NCBI RefSeq assembly: GCF_020991375.1
Contig: NZ_JAJLQZ010000008.1
Span: 177,205-241,204 of the forward strand
DNA: 64,000 nucleotides
Direction: 5' to 3'
DNA from: Glycomyces amatae
Lineage (GTDB): Bacteria > Actinomycetota > Actinomycetes > Mycobacteriales > Micromonosporaceae
Part shown: positions 28,620 through 36,866 of the stretch, piece after piece
Layout of the letters: every line of letters starts with the position of its first letter
Numbering within the stretch: the first letter of the stretch is position 1
Position numbers and translations under genes: made by a program
Notes under the pieces: generated by a model
Told to the model about the DNA's origin: nothing
Seen by the model: the letters and a program-made list of their open reading frames with translations, nothing else
The model's database searches: none

Positions 28620-28823
28620 TCAGCGGACGAGGCGCGCCGGGATCCGCTCGGGCCAGGCGCGGCAGACGGCCATCCACACGGCCTTGGCGTTCTCGCCCTC
28701 GGCGAGGGCCTGGTCGACGGTGCGGCCCCCGAGCTGCCCGAGGGAGTGGTCGGCGGCCACCGAACGGGCGTAACCGGCGCCGAAGGTCTCGTCCATCCGG
28801 TCCCAGAAATCGCTCAGCTTCAT
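28620..28823 (-). CDS. DUF3046 family protein
   Basis: 67 residues, the usual length for this actinobacterial family, which typically sits next to recA. Conserved pieces visible are MKLSDFWDRMDETFG, YARSVAADHSL and the C-terminal WMAVCRAWPERIP. Function unknown. It ends 169 nt before the recA start and has its own terminator, so it is a separate unit. Confidence 0.85.
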   Translation of the reverse strand: MKLSDFWDRMDETFGAGYARSVAADHSLGQLGGRTVDQALAEGENAKAVWMAVCRAWPERIPARLVR

Positions 28824-28914
28824 GCCCCGCCTCCTCGTCGTCGCCGCGTATCCGCACGCTCAACGGTAGGCGACTGCATGGCCAGGGGCCAAGGCCAGGT
28901 GGCAAGATTGCCGG

Positions 28915-29487
28915 GTGCCTCGCGTCAGCCAAGAACACCTCGACTCGCGCCGTCAGCAGATCCTCGACGGCGCCCGCTCGTGCTTCGCCCGTTTCGGCTA
29001 CGAGGGCGCGACAGTGCGGCGGCTCGAGGAGGCCACGAAGCTCTCGCGCGGGGCGATCTTCCACCACTTCCGGGACAAGGACGCCCTGTTCCTGGCCGTG
29101 GCCTCGGTGGACGCGGCCGAGATGGCGGCGACGGTGGCCGAGCGGGGCCTGGTCGGGGTCATGCAGGACCTGACCGCCGGGGCCGACAAGCCCGAGATCG
29201 CCGGCTGGCTGGGCACGCAGCTGGAGGTGGCGCGGCGGCTGCGCACCGACCCGGAGTTCGCCGAGGCGTGGGGGCGGCGGCGCGAGGCGATCGCCGAGGC
29301 CAGCCGGGAGCGCCTGGAGCACCAGCGGGAGATCGGGGTGCTGCGCACCGACGTCGACATCGAGGTGCTCGGCGGGTTCCTCCAGCTGATGTACGACGGC
29401 CTCGTCCACTACCTGGCGACCGGCCGGGACGACCTGGCGATCACGCGCGTCCTCCAACTCGTCGAGGACGCCGTCCGCCGCCACTGA
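28915..29487 (+). CDS. TetR-family regulator, AcnR-like
   Basis: 190 residues. The N-terminal TetR HTH (SQEHLDSRRQQILDGARSCF, then TVRRLEEATKLSRGAIFHHF) is very close to the AcnR type that represses aconitase in actinobacteria, and the ligand domain keeps GWLGTQLEVARRLRTDPEFAEAW. No aconitase gene is adjacent, so the target is open. GTG start; CAAGAT lies 6 nt upstream, suggesting a leaderless mRNA. Confidence 0.8.
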   Translation: MPRVSQEHLDSRRQQILDGARSCFARFGYEGATVRRLEEATKLSRGAIFHHFRDKDALFLAVASVDAAEMAATVAERGLVGVMQDLTAGADKPEIAGWLGTQLEVARRLRTDPEFAEAWGRRREAIAEASRERLEHQREIGVLRTDVDIEVLGGFLQLMYDGLVHYLATGRDDLAITRVLQLVEDAVRRH

Positions 29488-29608
29488 GGACTGTCGGGAG
29501 TTTGCGGACTCACCGGAGAATCGTTCGCCCGCAAACGATCCGGAGACTCCGTGCCTGGTGGGCGATGCCGCGGTGAAACACTGAGGACTGTTCACTAACA
29601 TCCTTCCC

Positions 29609-31492
29609 ATGAGTCCCTCGAACATGACCCATACCGCCCCCGCCCCTCGAAAGCCCAACGCCCTGCGCGCCGCGGTCTCCGTGGCGCTCCTCGGCGGGTT
29701 CTACGTCTACGCCCTCCTCATCGTCGCCGCCGTCGCGGCCGGCACCGTCTACGTCGTGATGCGGTTCGGCAGCAGCCGCGCCAGCGTCGAGGTGATCGGC
29801 TTCGGCCTCGGCATCACCGTGGCCGTGCTCGTCGCCCTCTACCGCGCCCTGCGGCACAAGCCCTCCCCGCCCCAGGGCGTCCGGCTCACCCGCGCCGACG
29901 CCCCCGGCCTGTGGGAGCTCGCCGAGCGCTCGGCCGAGGCCGCCGGCACCCGCGGCCCCGACGAGATCCTCGTCGACCCCGACTTCAACGCCGCCGTCAG
30001 CGAGGACGCCAAGGCCCTCGGCCTGGTCGGCGGCCGCCGCTACCTCATCGTCGGCCTGCCGCTGCTCGCGTCCTTCACGACCGGGCGGTTCCGCGCCGTC
30101 ATCGGCCACGAGTTCGGCCACTACTCGCAGGCCCACACCAGACTGGGAGCGCTGGCCTACCGCGGCCACGTCGCCGTGCGGCTCATGCTCGCCGCGTTCG
30201 CCGAGCGGCGCTTCAACCCCGTGACGTGGCTGTTCCGCGCCTACGCCGCGCTGTTCTTCAACGTCCAGGCGGGCGTGAGCCGCGCCCAGGAGTTCGAGGC
30301 CGACCAGATCGCCGCCAGGCTCACCGGCGGCGAGAACACCCGCGCGGCCTTCCGCGAGCTGCCGGTCATGGCCGCGGCCTGGAGCCGGTACCAGGAGCAG
30401 TACATGCTCCTGGGCGCCCAGCAGAAACTCGTGCCCGACGACGTCTTCGGCGGCTTCGCGGCCTTCCGCGAGGGCCGCGCCGAGGAGATCGAGGCCCTGC
30501 GGGCCGAGCCGCTGCCCGACAAGGCCCACCGGCTCGACACCCACCCGCCGATCGCCGCCCGCGTCGCCGCGCTCGAAGGGGCCCCCGGCGAGCCGCGGCC
30601 GGGCGACGAGGCCCCCGCCACCGGGCTCCTGGCCGACTTCGACGCGATCGCCCGGCGCGTCGACGCCGAGTGGATCTCCCCCGACGTCGAGCGGGTCCCG
30701 TGGTCCGAGCTGTGCCACCGGACGGCCGCGGCCGTCCACGGCAAGCAGGCCGACGCCGCCTACCGGGCCGTCGAGCGCGTGCTCGGCCCCGAGAGGGCGA
30801 ACCTGGACGGCCTGCTGACCGAGGCCAAGGAGGGGCGCGGCAAGCGGCTCTGGGCCGACCTGGAGGCCGCGAACTTCCCGCGCGGCGGAGTGCGGACGAT
30901 CATCGCGAGCGCCGCCATCGCCTCGGGCGCGCTGCGGTTCGAGCTGTCCTGGGACGGGCCGATGCGGGTCGTCGGCCGGGACGGGGAGCCGTTCGACGTC
31001 GACGGCCTCAGCGCGATGGTGTTCGACGAGGACACTGACGCCGCGTCGGTGCGCGAAGCCCTCGCCAAGCAGGGGGTCGACCTCGCGCTGGCCGTCTCCA
31101 GCGGCGCGACCACGGCGGCCTCGCACGCGGCCGAGCGCGCCCGGATCATCGCCGCGAGCGACGTGGTGGAGCTGAACGGCGAGAAGCGGCACCTGTTCGC
31201 GGCCACCACCGGCCTGGCGTTCCTGCACCTCGGGCAGGGCGAGGGCGAGAAGCGCCTCAAGCAGGTCATGCAGGAGTGCGGCGGCGTCGAGGGCCTCATC
31301 GGATCGGCGGCGCTGTGGCTGCCGTTCGAGGAGGTCAAGCACATCGAGCAGCTCAAGGGCATGAGCTACAAGGCCAGGATCGTCACGCAGGACGGCACCG
31401 AGTACACGCTGGTGCAGAAGCTCATGAGCGACGACATCGGCAAGCCCTTCGAGGTGGTCGACCAGTTCGTCAGGCAGCGCGCGCAGCGGTAG
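29609..31492 (+). CDS. M48-family membrane metallopeptidase
   Basis: 627 residues. Two N-terminal membrane helices (about 20-46 and 60-78) precede the zinc site VIGHEFGHYSQ and the downstream ligand region VSRAQEFEADQIAA. HPPIAARVAALEG is the usual end of the M48 domain. About 250 further residues form an extra C-terminal domain that I do not recognise. It is probably a membrane quality-control protease of the HtpX/Ste24 group. A TAACAT -10 box 7 nt before the ATG suggests leaderless transcription. Confidence 0.82.
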   Translation: MSPSNMTHTAPAPRKPNALRAAVSVALLGGFYVYALLIVAAVAAGTVYVVMRFGSSRASVEVIGFGLGITVAVLVALYRALRHKPSPPQGVRLTRADAPGLWELAERSAEAAGTRGPDEILVDPDFNAAVSEDAKALGLVGGRRYLIVGLPLLASFTTGRFRAVIGHEFGHYSQAHTRLGALAYRGHVAVRLMLAAFAERRFNPVTWLFRAYAALFFNVQAGVSRAQEFEADQIAARLTGGENTRAAFRELPVMAAAWSRYQEQYMLLGAQQKLVPDDVFGGFAAFREGRAEEIEALRAEPLPDKAHRLDTHPPIAARVAALEGAPGEPRPGDEAPATGLLADFDAIARRVDAEWISPDVERVPWSELCHRTAAAVHGKQADAAYRAVERVLGPERANLDGLLTEAKEGRGKRLWADLEAANFPRGGVRTIIASAAIASGALRFELSWDGPMRVVGRDGEPFDVDGLSAMVFDEDTDAASVREALAKQGVDLALAVSSGATTAASHAAERARIIAASDVVELNGEKRHLFAATTGLAFLHLGQGEGEKRLKQVMQECGGVEGLIGSAALWLPFEEVKHIEQLKGMSYKARIVTQDGTEYTLVQKLMSDDIGKPFEVVDQFVRQRAQR

Positions 31493-31629
31493 GAGGCTGC
31501 GGGAAGGGGCGGCGGGCCGGCGGTCCGCCGCCTCTCGCCGCGCGGCGGCCTTATGCCGCGAAAGGCGCGAGATAATATCGAGCGGGCATATTTACAATCG
31601 TCTATTTTACTTGATATGCTTCCAAGTTA

Positions 31630-31643
31630 GTTGAACTTTCAAC
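31630..31643. promoter_or_regulatory. Inverted repeat in doxX upstream region
   Basis: GTTGAA-CT-TTCAAC is a perfect 6-2-6 inverted repeat in an AT-rich stretch (31570-31645) with TTGATA at 31611-31616. The shape resembles MarR-type operators; no such regulator is adjacent. Confidence 0.4.
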
Positions 31644-31748
31644 CTCGCCTGCCCCGGGTTCCGATCCGGAGACGGCGGTCAGCGCCGACCGCCGCCCGAC
31701 GCGATTCGTCGGCCCGCCAACAGGGGCAGCATTTCCCTTGGAGGGCAT

Positions 31749-32198
31749 ATGCTCACAAAACTGCAACCTTACGCACTCCTCATCGGACGCGTCATGCTCG
31801 GTGTCGTCTTCATCGCGCACGGCTGGCAGAAACTCAGCGTCAACGGCCTGGAGGCGACCGCGCAGGGCTTCGAGGGCATGGGCATCCCGGCACCCACGCT
31901 GTCGGCCTACTTCACGGTCTTCGCCGAGCTCATCGGCGGCGCAGCGCTTATTGTGGGAGCGCTCCTACCCCTGGTGGGGCTCGCCTTGGCGGGCGTCATG
32001 CTCGGCGCGATGTACTTCGTGCACCTCGACGGCGGGTTCTACTCCCGGGACGGCGGCTACGAGTACGTGCTGCTGCTGGCCGTGGTCTCACTCGCCATCG
32101 GCTTCTCCGGAGGCGGTGCGTTCGCGGTCGATTCCCTGTGGCTCAACAAAAGCGAGCGGGAAGCGAAGGAACCCGCCGCCGCCGGGGTCCCGGCCTAG
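31749..32198 (+). CDS. DoxX family membrane protein
   Basis: 149 residues, four membrane helices: LLIGRVMLGVVFIAHGWQKL, then the helices at about 55-78, 80-98 and 105-120. The first helix with the IAHGWQKL motif is characteristic of DoxX. Members have been linked to oxidative-stress and thiol metabolism, but the activity here is unknown. GGAGGG precedes the ATG. It is monocistronic and ends at a 19-bp-arm hairpin. Confidence 0.83.
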   Translation: MLTKLQPYALLIGRVMLGVVFIAHGWQKLSVNGLEATAQGFEGMGIPAPTLSAYFTVFAELIGGAALIVGALLPLVGLALAGVMLGAMYFVHLDGGFYSRDGGYEYVLLLAVVSLAIGFSGGGAFAVDSLWLNKSEREAKEPAAAGVPA

Positions 32199-32434
32199 GC
32201 GGGGGTCCGGGACGTATGCGGGGCCGGTCCCGCAGCCGATCCGCGCGCGTCCCGGACCCTCCGATACTCCGGCGAGAAATGGGAGCGTTAACAAGAAAAC
32301 GGCGACCGCAGCGCCGCGGAGCCCTTCGGCGCCAGAGGCGAAAACCTCGATTCCGATATATATCTTTGGACTGCTCGGTGCGGCGCCGGGCGGCCGGCCG
32401 CCAGAGGAGGCGCCTCGGCGCGGCACCGGAGACG

Positions 32435-32473
32435 CGAAGCGGCCCTGAGGACTCAGTCCTCAGGGCCGCTTCG
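32435..32473. terminator. Bidirectional terminator, doxX and DEAD-box helicase
   Basis: A perfect inverted repeat with 19-bp arms (CGAAGCGGCCCTGAGGACT) and a single central base, between convergent genes. The preceding interval 32199-32434 holds nothing else I recognise. Confidence 0.75.
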
Positions 32474-32484
32474 TCGGTCATCGC

Positions 32485-34536
32485 CTACCAGCGGTCGCGG
32501 CGCTCGCGGTCGCCGCGGAAGCCGCCGCGCTCACCGCGGTCGTCGCCGCGGAACCCGCCCCGGCTGCCGCGGTCGTCCCCGCGGAAGCCGCGGCCGCCCC
32601 GGTCGTCGCCGCCGCGGGACCCGCGGTTGTCGCGGTCCCCGTAGCCGCCCCGGCCGCGGTCGCCGTACGAGCGGTCGCGGTCGCCGTAGCCGCCGCGCCC
32701 GCCGCGGTCGTCGCCGCGGTAGCCGCCCTCGCGGTTGCCCCGGTAGCCGCCGCCGCGGTTGTCGCGGTCGCCGTAGGAGCCGCCCTCGCGGTTCCCGCGG
32801 TAGCCCCCGCCGCGGTTGTCGCGGTCGCCGTAGGAGCCGCCCTCGCGGTTGCCCCGGTAGCCGCCGCCACCGCCGTCGCGGTTGCCCCGGTAGCCGCCTC
32901 GGCCGCCGTCGCGGTTCCCGCGGTAGCCCCCGCCGCGGTCGTCGCGGTCGCGGCGCGGGCCGCGGTCGTCGCGGCGCTTGGACGGGCCCTCGATGATCTC
33001 GCGCTCGGCCTGCTCGCGCAGACGGGTCGCCTGGGCCCGGAGGCCCTCGGCGTCCTCCTTCAAGCGCTGGATCTGCTGCTCCAGGCGGGCCGCCTCGGCA
33101 TCGTTCTGCGAGGCCTGGTGGTCGGCCGCCACCGCGCGCAGGTCGGTGAAGTTGCGGGCGCCCATGAGCGCGGTCAGCTCGGCGTCGAAGTTGTCGTTCA
33201 CGTAGTGGCGCTGGGCCTCTACGCCGGCGCGCTCGATCAGGCTGAACATGCTGCGGTTCTGGTGCGGCAGCACCAGGGTCGCGACGTGCCCGGACTGCCC
33301 GGCGCGGGCGGTGCGCCCGGCGCGGTGCAGGTAGTCCTTGTGGGTCTTCGGCGGGTCGACGTGGAGGACCATGTCGACGCCGTCCACGTGGATGCCGCGG
33401 GCCGCGACGTCGGTGCACACCAGCGCGTCGAGGCGGCCGTTCTTGAAGCGGTCCAGGACCTTCGAGCGGTCGACCTGGGACATGCCGCCGTGCAGGCCCT
33501 CGGCCTTGACGCCGGCCTCGCGCAACTCGTCGGCGATGCGGTCGACGGCGAGCTGGGTCCGCACGAACACCATCGTCAGGCCCGGGCGGGCGGCGACGGC
33601 CGCGGTCATCGTGGCCTTGTCGCGCGGGCCGATGAGCAGCAGGTGGTGGGTCATGGTGGTGACCGAACCGGCCGACGGGTCGACCGAGTGGGTGACCGGG
33701 TCGGACAGGTACTTGCGGACGAGGACGTCGATCTCCTTCTCCAGCGTGGCGGAGAAGAGCATGCGCTGGCCGCCGACGGGGAGCATGTCGAACAGCTCCT
33801 CGACCTCGGGCAGGAAGCCCATGTCGGCCATCTGGTCGGCCTCGTCGAGGATCGCGAGCTCGACGGCGTCGAGCGAGCACTCGCCGCGCCGGATCAGGTC
33901 GCGCAGGCGCCCCGGGGTGGCGACGAGCATGTCGACCCCGGCGCGGAGCGCGTCGATCTGGCGGGAGAACGCGGTGCCGCCGCAGACGACCTTCATGTCG
34001 ATGCCGACGGCGTCGCCGAAGGTCTGGAGCGAGTCGGCGACCTGGATGGCCAGTTCGCGGGTCGGGGTCAGGATGATCGCGCGGGGGTGCTTGGGCTTGG
34101 TGCGCCCGCCCGCGGCGAGGCGCGCGAGGGTGGGCAGGCCGAAGGCCAGGGTCTTGCCCGAGCCGGTCTGGCCGCGGCCGAGGATGTCGCGCCCGGCGAG
34201 CGCGTCGGGGATCGTGGCGGCCTGGATCGGGAAGGGCGTGATGATGCCCTGCTCGGCCAGTGCGGCGGTGATCTTCTCGGGCAGGCCGAGCTCTTCGAAG
34301 CCCGGGCCGGTCGCGACGGGGTCCACGGCGTCGGTCTCGACGGTGAAGTCCTCGCCGGAGGCGGATTCGGGGGTCTCGGCCGGGGCGGATCCGGGGGCCG
34401 CCTCGGTCACCGCGGGAGCCTCGGCGGCGGCGTCGCCCACCTCGGGGACCGGGGTGGTTTCAGGGGTTTCGGTGTTTTCGAGTGCCGTGCCCGGTTCACT
34501 GGGGGCAGCATTCGGCACAGTTGGGTCAACAGTCAT
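32485..34536 (-). CDS. DEAD-box RNA helicase with RGG-rich tail
   Basis: 683 residues. An acidic disordered N-terminus (about 80 residues) precedes the helicase core, with the Q-motif region TPFPIQAATIPDAL, motif I GQTGSGKT, PTRELA, ILDEADQMADMGF, motif III SAT, and HRAGRTARAG. The C-terminal 150 residues are a coiled segment followed by arginine/glycine repeats (GGYRGNRDGG, GGSYGDRDNR), likely a low-specificity RNA-binding tail as in DeaD/CsdA or RhlE-type enzymes. ATG at 34536 with AAGG 6 nt upstream is preferred over the one at 34575. Cold-shock or ribosome-assembly roles are inference. Confidence 0.92.
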   Translation of the reverse strand: MTVDPTVPNAAPSEPGTALENTETPETTPVPEVGDAAAEAPAVTEAAPGSAPAETPESASGEDFTVETDAVDPVATGPGFEELGLPEKITAALAEQGIITPFPIQAATIPDALAGRDILGRGQTGSGKTLAFGLPTLARLAAGGRTKPKHPRAIILTPTRELAIQVADSLQTFGDAVGIDMKVVCGGTAFSRQIDALRAGVDMLVATPGRLRDLIRRGECSLDAVELAILDEADQMADMGFLPEVEELFDMLPVGGQRMLFSATLEKEIDVLVRKYLSDPVTHSVDPSAGSVTTMTHHLLLIGPRDKATMTAAVAARPGLTMVFVRTQLAVDRIADELREAGVKAEGLHGGMSQVDRSKVLDRFKNGRLDALVCTDVAARGIHVDGVDMVLHVDPPKTHKDYLHRAGRTARAGQSGHVATLVLPHQNRSMFSLIERAGVEAQRHYVNDNFDAELTALMGARNFTDLRAVAADHQASQNDAEAARLEQQIQRLKEDAEGLRAQATRLREQAEREIIEGPSKRRDDRGPRRDRDDRGGGYRGNRDGGRGGYRGNRDGGGGGYRGNREGGSYGDRDNRGGGYRGNREGGSYGDRDNRGGGYRGNREGGYRGDDRGGRGGYGDRDRSYGDRGRGGYGDRDNRGSRGGDDRGGRGFRGDDRGSRGGFRGDDRGERGGFRGDRERRDRW
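32600..32965. repeat. DNA repeats encoding the RGG tail of the helicase
   Basis: Imperfect tandem units of about 24-57 bp (GGYRGNREGGSYGDRDNR-type modules) repeat within the coding sequence. At least two long modules are nearly identical (about 32736-32855), a spot prone to slippage. Confidence 0.6.
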
Positions 34537-34664
34537 GGTTCGCCTTCCGCGAGAACGACTTCGTGAGTGACGCACGTTCCGCGGAGATTAGGTTCACCAT
34601 AAGCCGACGGTGATGGGGCGGGACGCGCCTGATCGGGCCACAAGGAGGGCCAGCTAATGACAAT

Positions 34665-34704
34665 AGCCGACCGCGGAGGGCGGTCGCCACCTCCGGGGTC
34701 GGCT
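34665..34704 (-). terminator. Hairpin downstream of first tandem-GNAT gene
   Basis: Two nested stems, AGCCGACC/GGTCGGCT outside and GGAGG/CCTCC inside, lie 42 bp past the GNAT stop. Confidence 0.55.
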
Positions 34705-34746
34705 TGTGCCTGGAGACACTGTCTCCCTCGTCTCCATGCGGTTCGG

Positions 34747-35781
34747 TCAGGAGGGGAACTTGATCTGGTACTCCCCCAGGGCGTCGACGACCTCGTACCC
34801 GAGGAGGACGTTGATGTCGATCATCGGGGCGTTGACGTCGGCGTTGTCGGTCCAGATCGCGCGCACCTGCGGGAAGTTCTCCCGGACGAGTTCGAGGTTC
34901 ACCAGTTTGAGGAGGAGGCCGAGGCGGTGGCCGCGGTGCTCCTTGTCGACGATGGTGATGCCCTGGAACGCGTCGGTGTAGCCGGTGTCGTCGTAGGCAA
35001 ACACGGCGGTGTTGGCGACGACCTCGCCGCTGGCGCGGTGGCGGGCGACGGTCTGGATCGGGATGACGCCCATGGCCTCGTTGCGGTCGGCCTTGGCGTT
35101 CTTGAGCTCGGCGTCGATCGTCTCCGGTTCGAGGGCGAGGTCGCCCAGCGGGACCTCGGCGAGGATCGTGGAGTCGATGCGGGCCATGGTCTCGACCAGT
35201 TCCTCGGGGGTGCGGCCGATCCAGGAGACGATCTCGTAGTCGTCGCCGGCGGCGGCCCGGGCCTCGGCCAGGAGCCGCTGCTCGGTCGCGGGGTCCAGGG
35301 CGTCGACGGCGCAGCGGCGGTTGATCGAGGTCAGGGCCAGTTTGAAGCCGCGCTTCTCCAGGAACTCCTGCCCGGTCTTGGCGCGTTCGGGTCCGTCTTC
35401 CCAGGTCATGTGGGTGTCGAGGGTCAGCTCGGTGCGGCCTCGCTCGCGCGTGTAGGCGACGAAGTGGTCCAGGAGGGCCCCGCCGGTGCCCTGGCGGCGG
35501 TGGTCGGGGTGGACGTGGATCTCGGCCCAGCCAAAGTGCAGGTTCTCGCGCATGGGCAGGCCGATCTCGGCGACGCCGACGACCGTGCCGTCCTTGACGG
35601 CGATGAGGGTGGTCTCCTGCTCGCCGGGGGTGGGGTGGACCAGGCCCTTGGCGAACTTGCCCTCGTGGGGTGCGGGGCTGTCGGGGTTGTCGGCCGCGTG
35701 GGAGGCGCGGAGGACCTCGAAGGCGCCGGAGACGAGGTCGCCGTCCGCGGGGTCGAGTTCAAGGATTTCCAGGTTGCTCAT
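34747..35781 (-). CDS. Tandem-GNAT acetyltransferase, paralog 1
   Basis: 344 residues with two GNAT domains. The N-terminal domain has the acetyl-CoA motif VHPDHRRQGTGGALLDHF, the C-terminal one TIVDKEHRGHRLGLLLKL. The overall layout resembles mycothiol synthase-type tandem GNATs, but the two neighbours share the pattern IWTDNADVNAPMI near the end, and I would not assign a substrate. The start ATG has CAGACT 6 nt upstream (leaderless). It is separated by a hairpin from paralog 2. Confidence 0.85.
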   Translation of the reverse strand: MSNLEILELDPADGDLVSGAFEVLRASHAADNPDSPAPHEGKFAKGLVHPTPGEQETTLIAVKDGTVVGVAEIGLPMRENLHFGWAEIHVHPDHRRQGTGGALLDHFVAYTRERGRTELTLDTHMTWEDGPERAKTGQEFLEKRGFKLALTSINRRCAVDALDPATEQRLLAEARAAAGDDYEIVSWIGRTPEELVETMARIDSTILAEVPLGDLALEPETIDAELKNAKADRNEAMGVIPIQTVARHRASGEVVANTAVFAYDDTGYTDAFQGITIVDKEHRGHRLGLLLKLVNLELVRENFPQVRAIWTDNADVNAPMIDINVLLGYEVVDALGEYQIKFPS

Positions 35782-35804
35782 GGGTTCAGTCTGGACATTC
35801 GGCG

Positions 35805-35840
35805 GCGGGGGCGGCAACCGAATTACGGCGCCGCCCCCGC
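35805..35840 (-). terminator. Hairpin between tandem-GNAT genes 2 and 1
   Basis: 11-bp arms (GCGGGGGCGGC) and a 14-nt loop, 8 bp after the stop of paralog 2, splitting the cluster into two transcription units. Confidence 0.6.
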
Positions 35841-35847
35841 TTCGCGG

Positions 35848-36861
35848 TCAGGCGTCGAGCCGGCGCCGGTAAGAGACGCGGGCGTCGACGGGCCGGAAGC
35901 CGAGGCGCTCGTTGATGGCGTTCATGTTGGCGTTGACGTCGGCGTTGCCGGTCCAGACCGCGGTGACCTCGGGTCGGGCCTCGCGCAGCCGGCGGAGGTT
36001 CGCGAGTTTGACGAGCAGGCCGAGGCGGTGGCCGCGGTGGGCCGGGTCGACGATGGTGATGGCCTGCTGGGCGTAGGTCTCGTCCCGGTGGGCGTAGAGG
36101 ACGGTGTTGGCCACGAGGCCGCCGCCGGCCCGGTGGACGGCGACGGTGCGGATCAGGTCGTTGCCCTGGGCTTCGGCGCGGTCCTCGCGGTCGCGGACGA
36201 ACTGCGCGTCGACCGTGCGGGGGCGCAGGTCGACGTCGCCGAGGGGGATCTCGGTGAAGATCATCGAGTCGATGCGGCCGAGTCCTGCGACGTGCTCGTC
36301 GGGGCAGCGGCCGATCCAGGAGACCGCCTCGTAGTCGCCGGAGGCGGCGAGCGCCTCGTCCCAGAGCCGCTCCTCGTCCGCGGTGGCCGCGCCGACCGCG
36401 GCCTTCCGGTCGATCTCGGTGAGCGCGGGGGCGAAGCCGTGCCGCTCGAGGAACCGCGCCCCGGCGTCCGAGCGGGGCGGGCCGCCTGCGACGGCGGCGC
36501 GGGCGAGGAGGACGATCTCGCTGCGGTGCTCGTCGCGGGCGAGGTCCAGGAGGCGGTCGAGCAGCGCGGTGCCGATGCCGCGGCGGCGGTGGCCGGGGTG
36601 GACCAGCAGCTCGGCCTCGAGGTAGTGGGCGTTCTCCTTCAGCGGCATGGAGAGCCAGACGGCGCCCACCAGGGCGCCGTCCTGCGCGGCCGTGTAGCAG
36701 CGGAACTCGGCGCCCGGCGGCGGGTGCTCCAGGAAACTGGCGTACCGGCTCGCGGAGACCGGGGCGAGTTCGGGGGTCTCGGTGGCGCGGGCGAGCTCGA
36801 ACAGCTGGTGGACCCGGTCGACGGCGTCGCGGTCGGCCGGGTCGAGGCGGCGGAGGTCCAC
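35848..36861 (-). CDS. Tandem-GNAT acetyltransferase, paralog 2
   Basis: 337 residues. It has the same two-domain layout: VHPGHRRRGIGTALLDRL in the first GNAT and TIVDPAHRGHRLGLLVKL in the second, ending near VWTGNADVNANMNAINERLG. The start is GTG at 36861, 5 nt after the stop of paralog 3, with GGAGG 10 nt upstream, so paralogs 3 and 2 are one operon. The upstream-open frame to 37341 is antiparallel-free noise inside paralog 3. Substrate unknown. Confidence 0.84.
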   Translation of the reverse strand: MDLRRLDPADRDAVDRVHQLFELARATETPELAPVSASRYASFLEHPPPGAEFRCYTAAQDGALVGAVWLSMPLKENAHYLEAELLVHPGHRRRGIGTALLDRLLDLARDEHRSEIVLLARAAVAGGPPRSDAGARFLERHGFAPALTEIDRKAAVGAATADEERLWDEALAASGDYEAVSWIGRCPDEHVAGLGRIDSMIFTEIPLGDVDLRPRTVDAQFVRDREDRAEAQGNDLIRTVAVHRAGGGLVANTVLYAHRDETYAQQAITIVDPAHRGHRLGLLVKLANLRRLREARPEVTAVWTGNADVNANMNAINERLGFRPVDARVSYRRRLDA

Positions 36862-36866
36862 GGCGC

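Noticed and set aside
34657..34746. Plus-strand ATG with AAGGAGG before it, near the GNAT terminator
   Set aside because: The frame continues antisense through the GNAT genes with no protein-like composition; the site lies in a terminator hairpin region.
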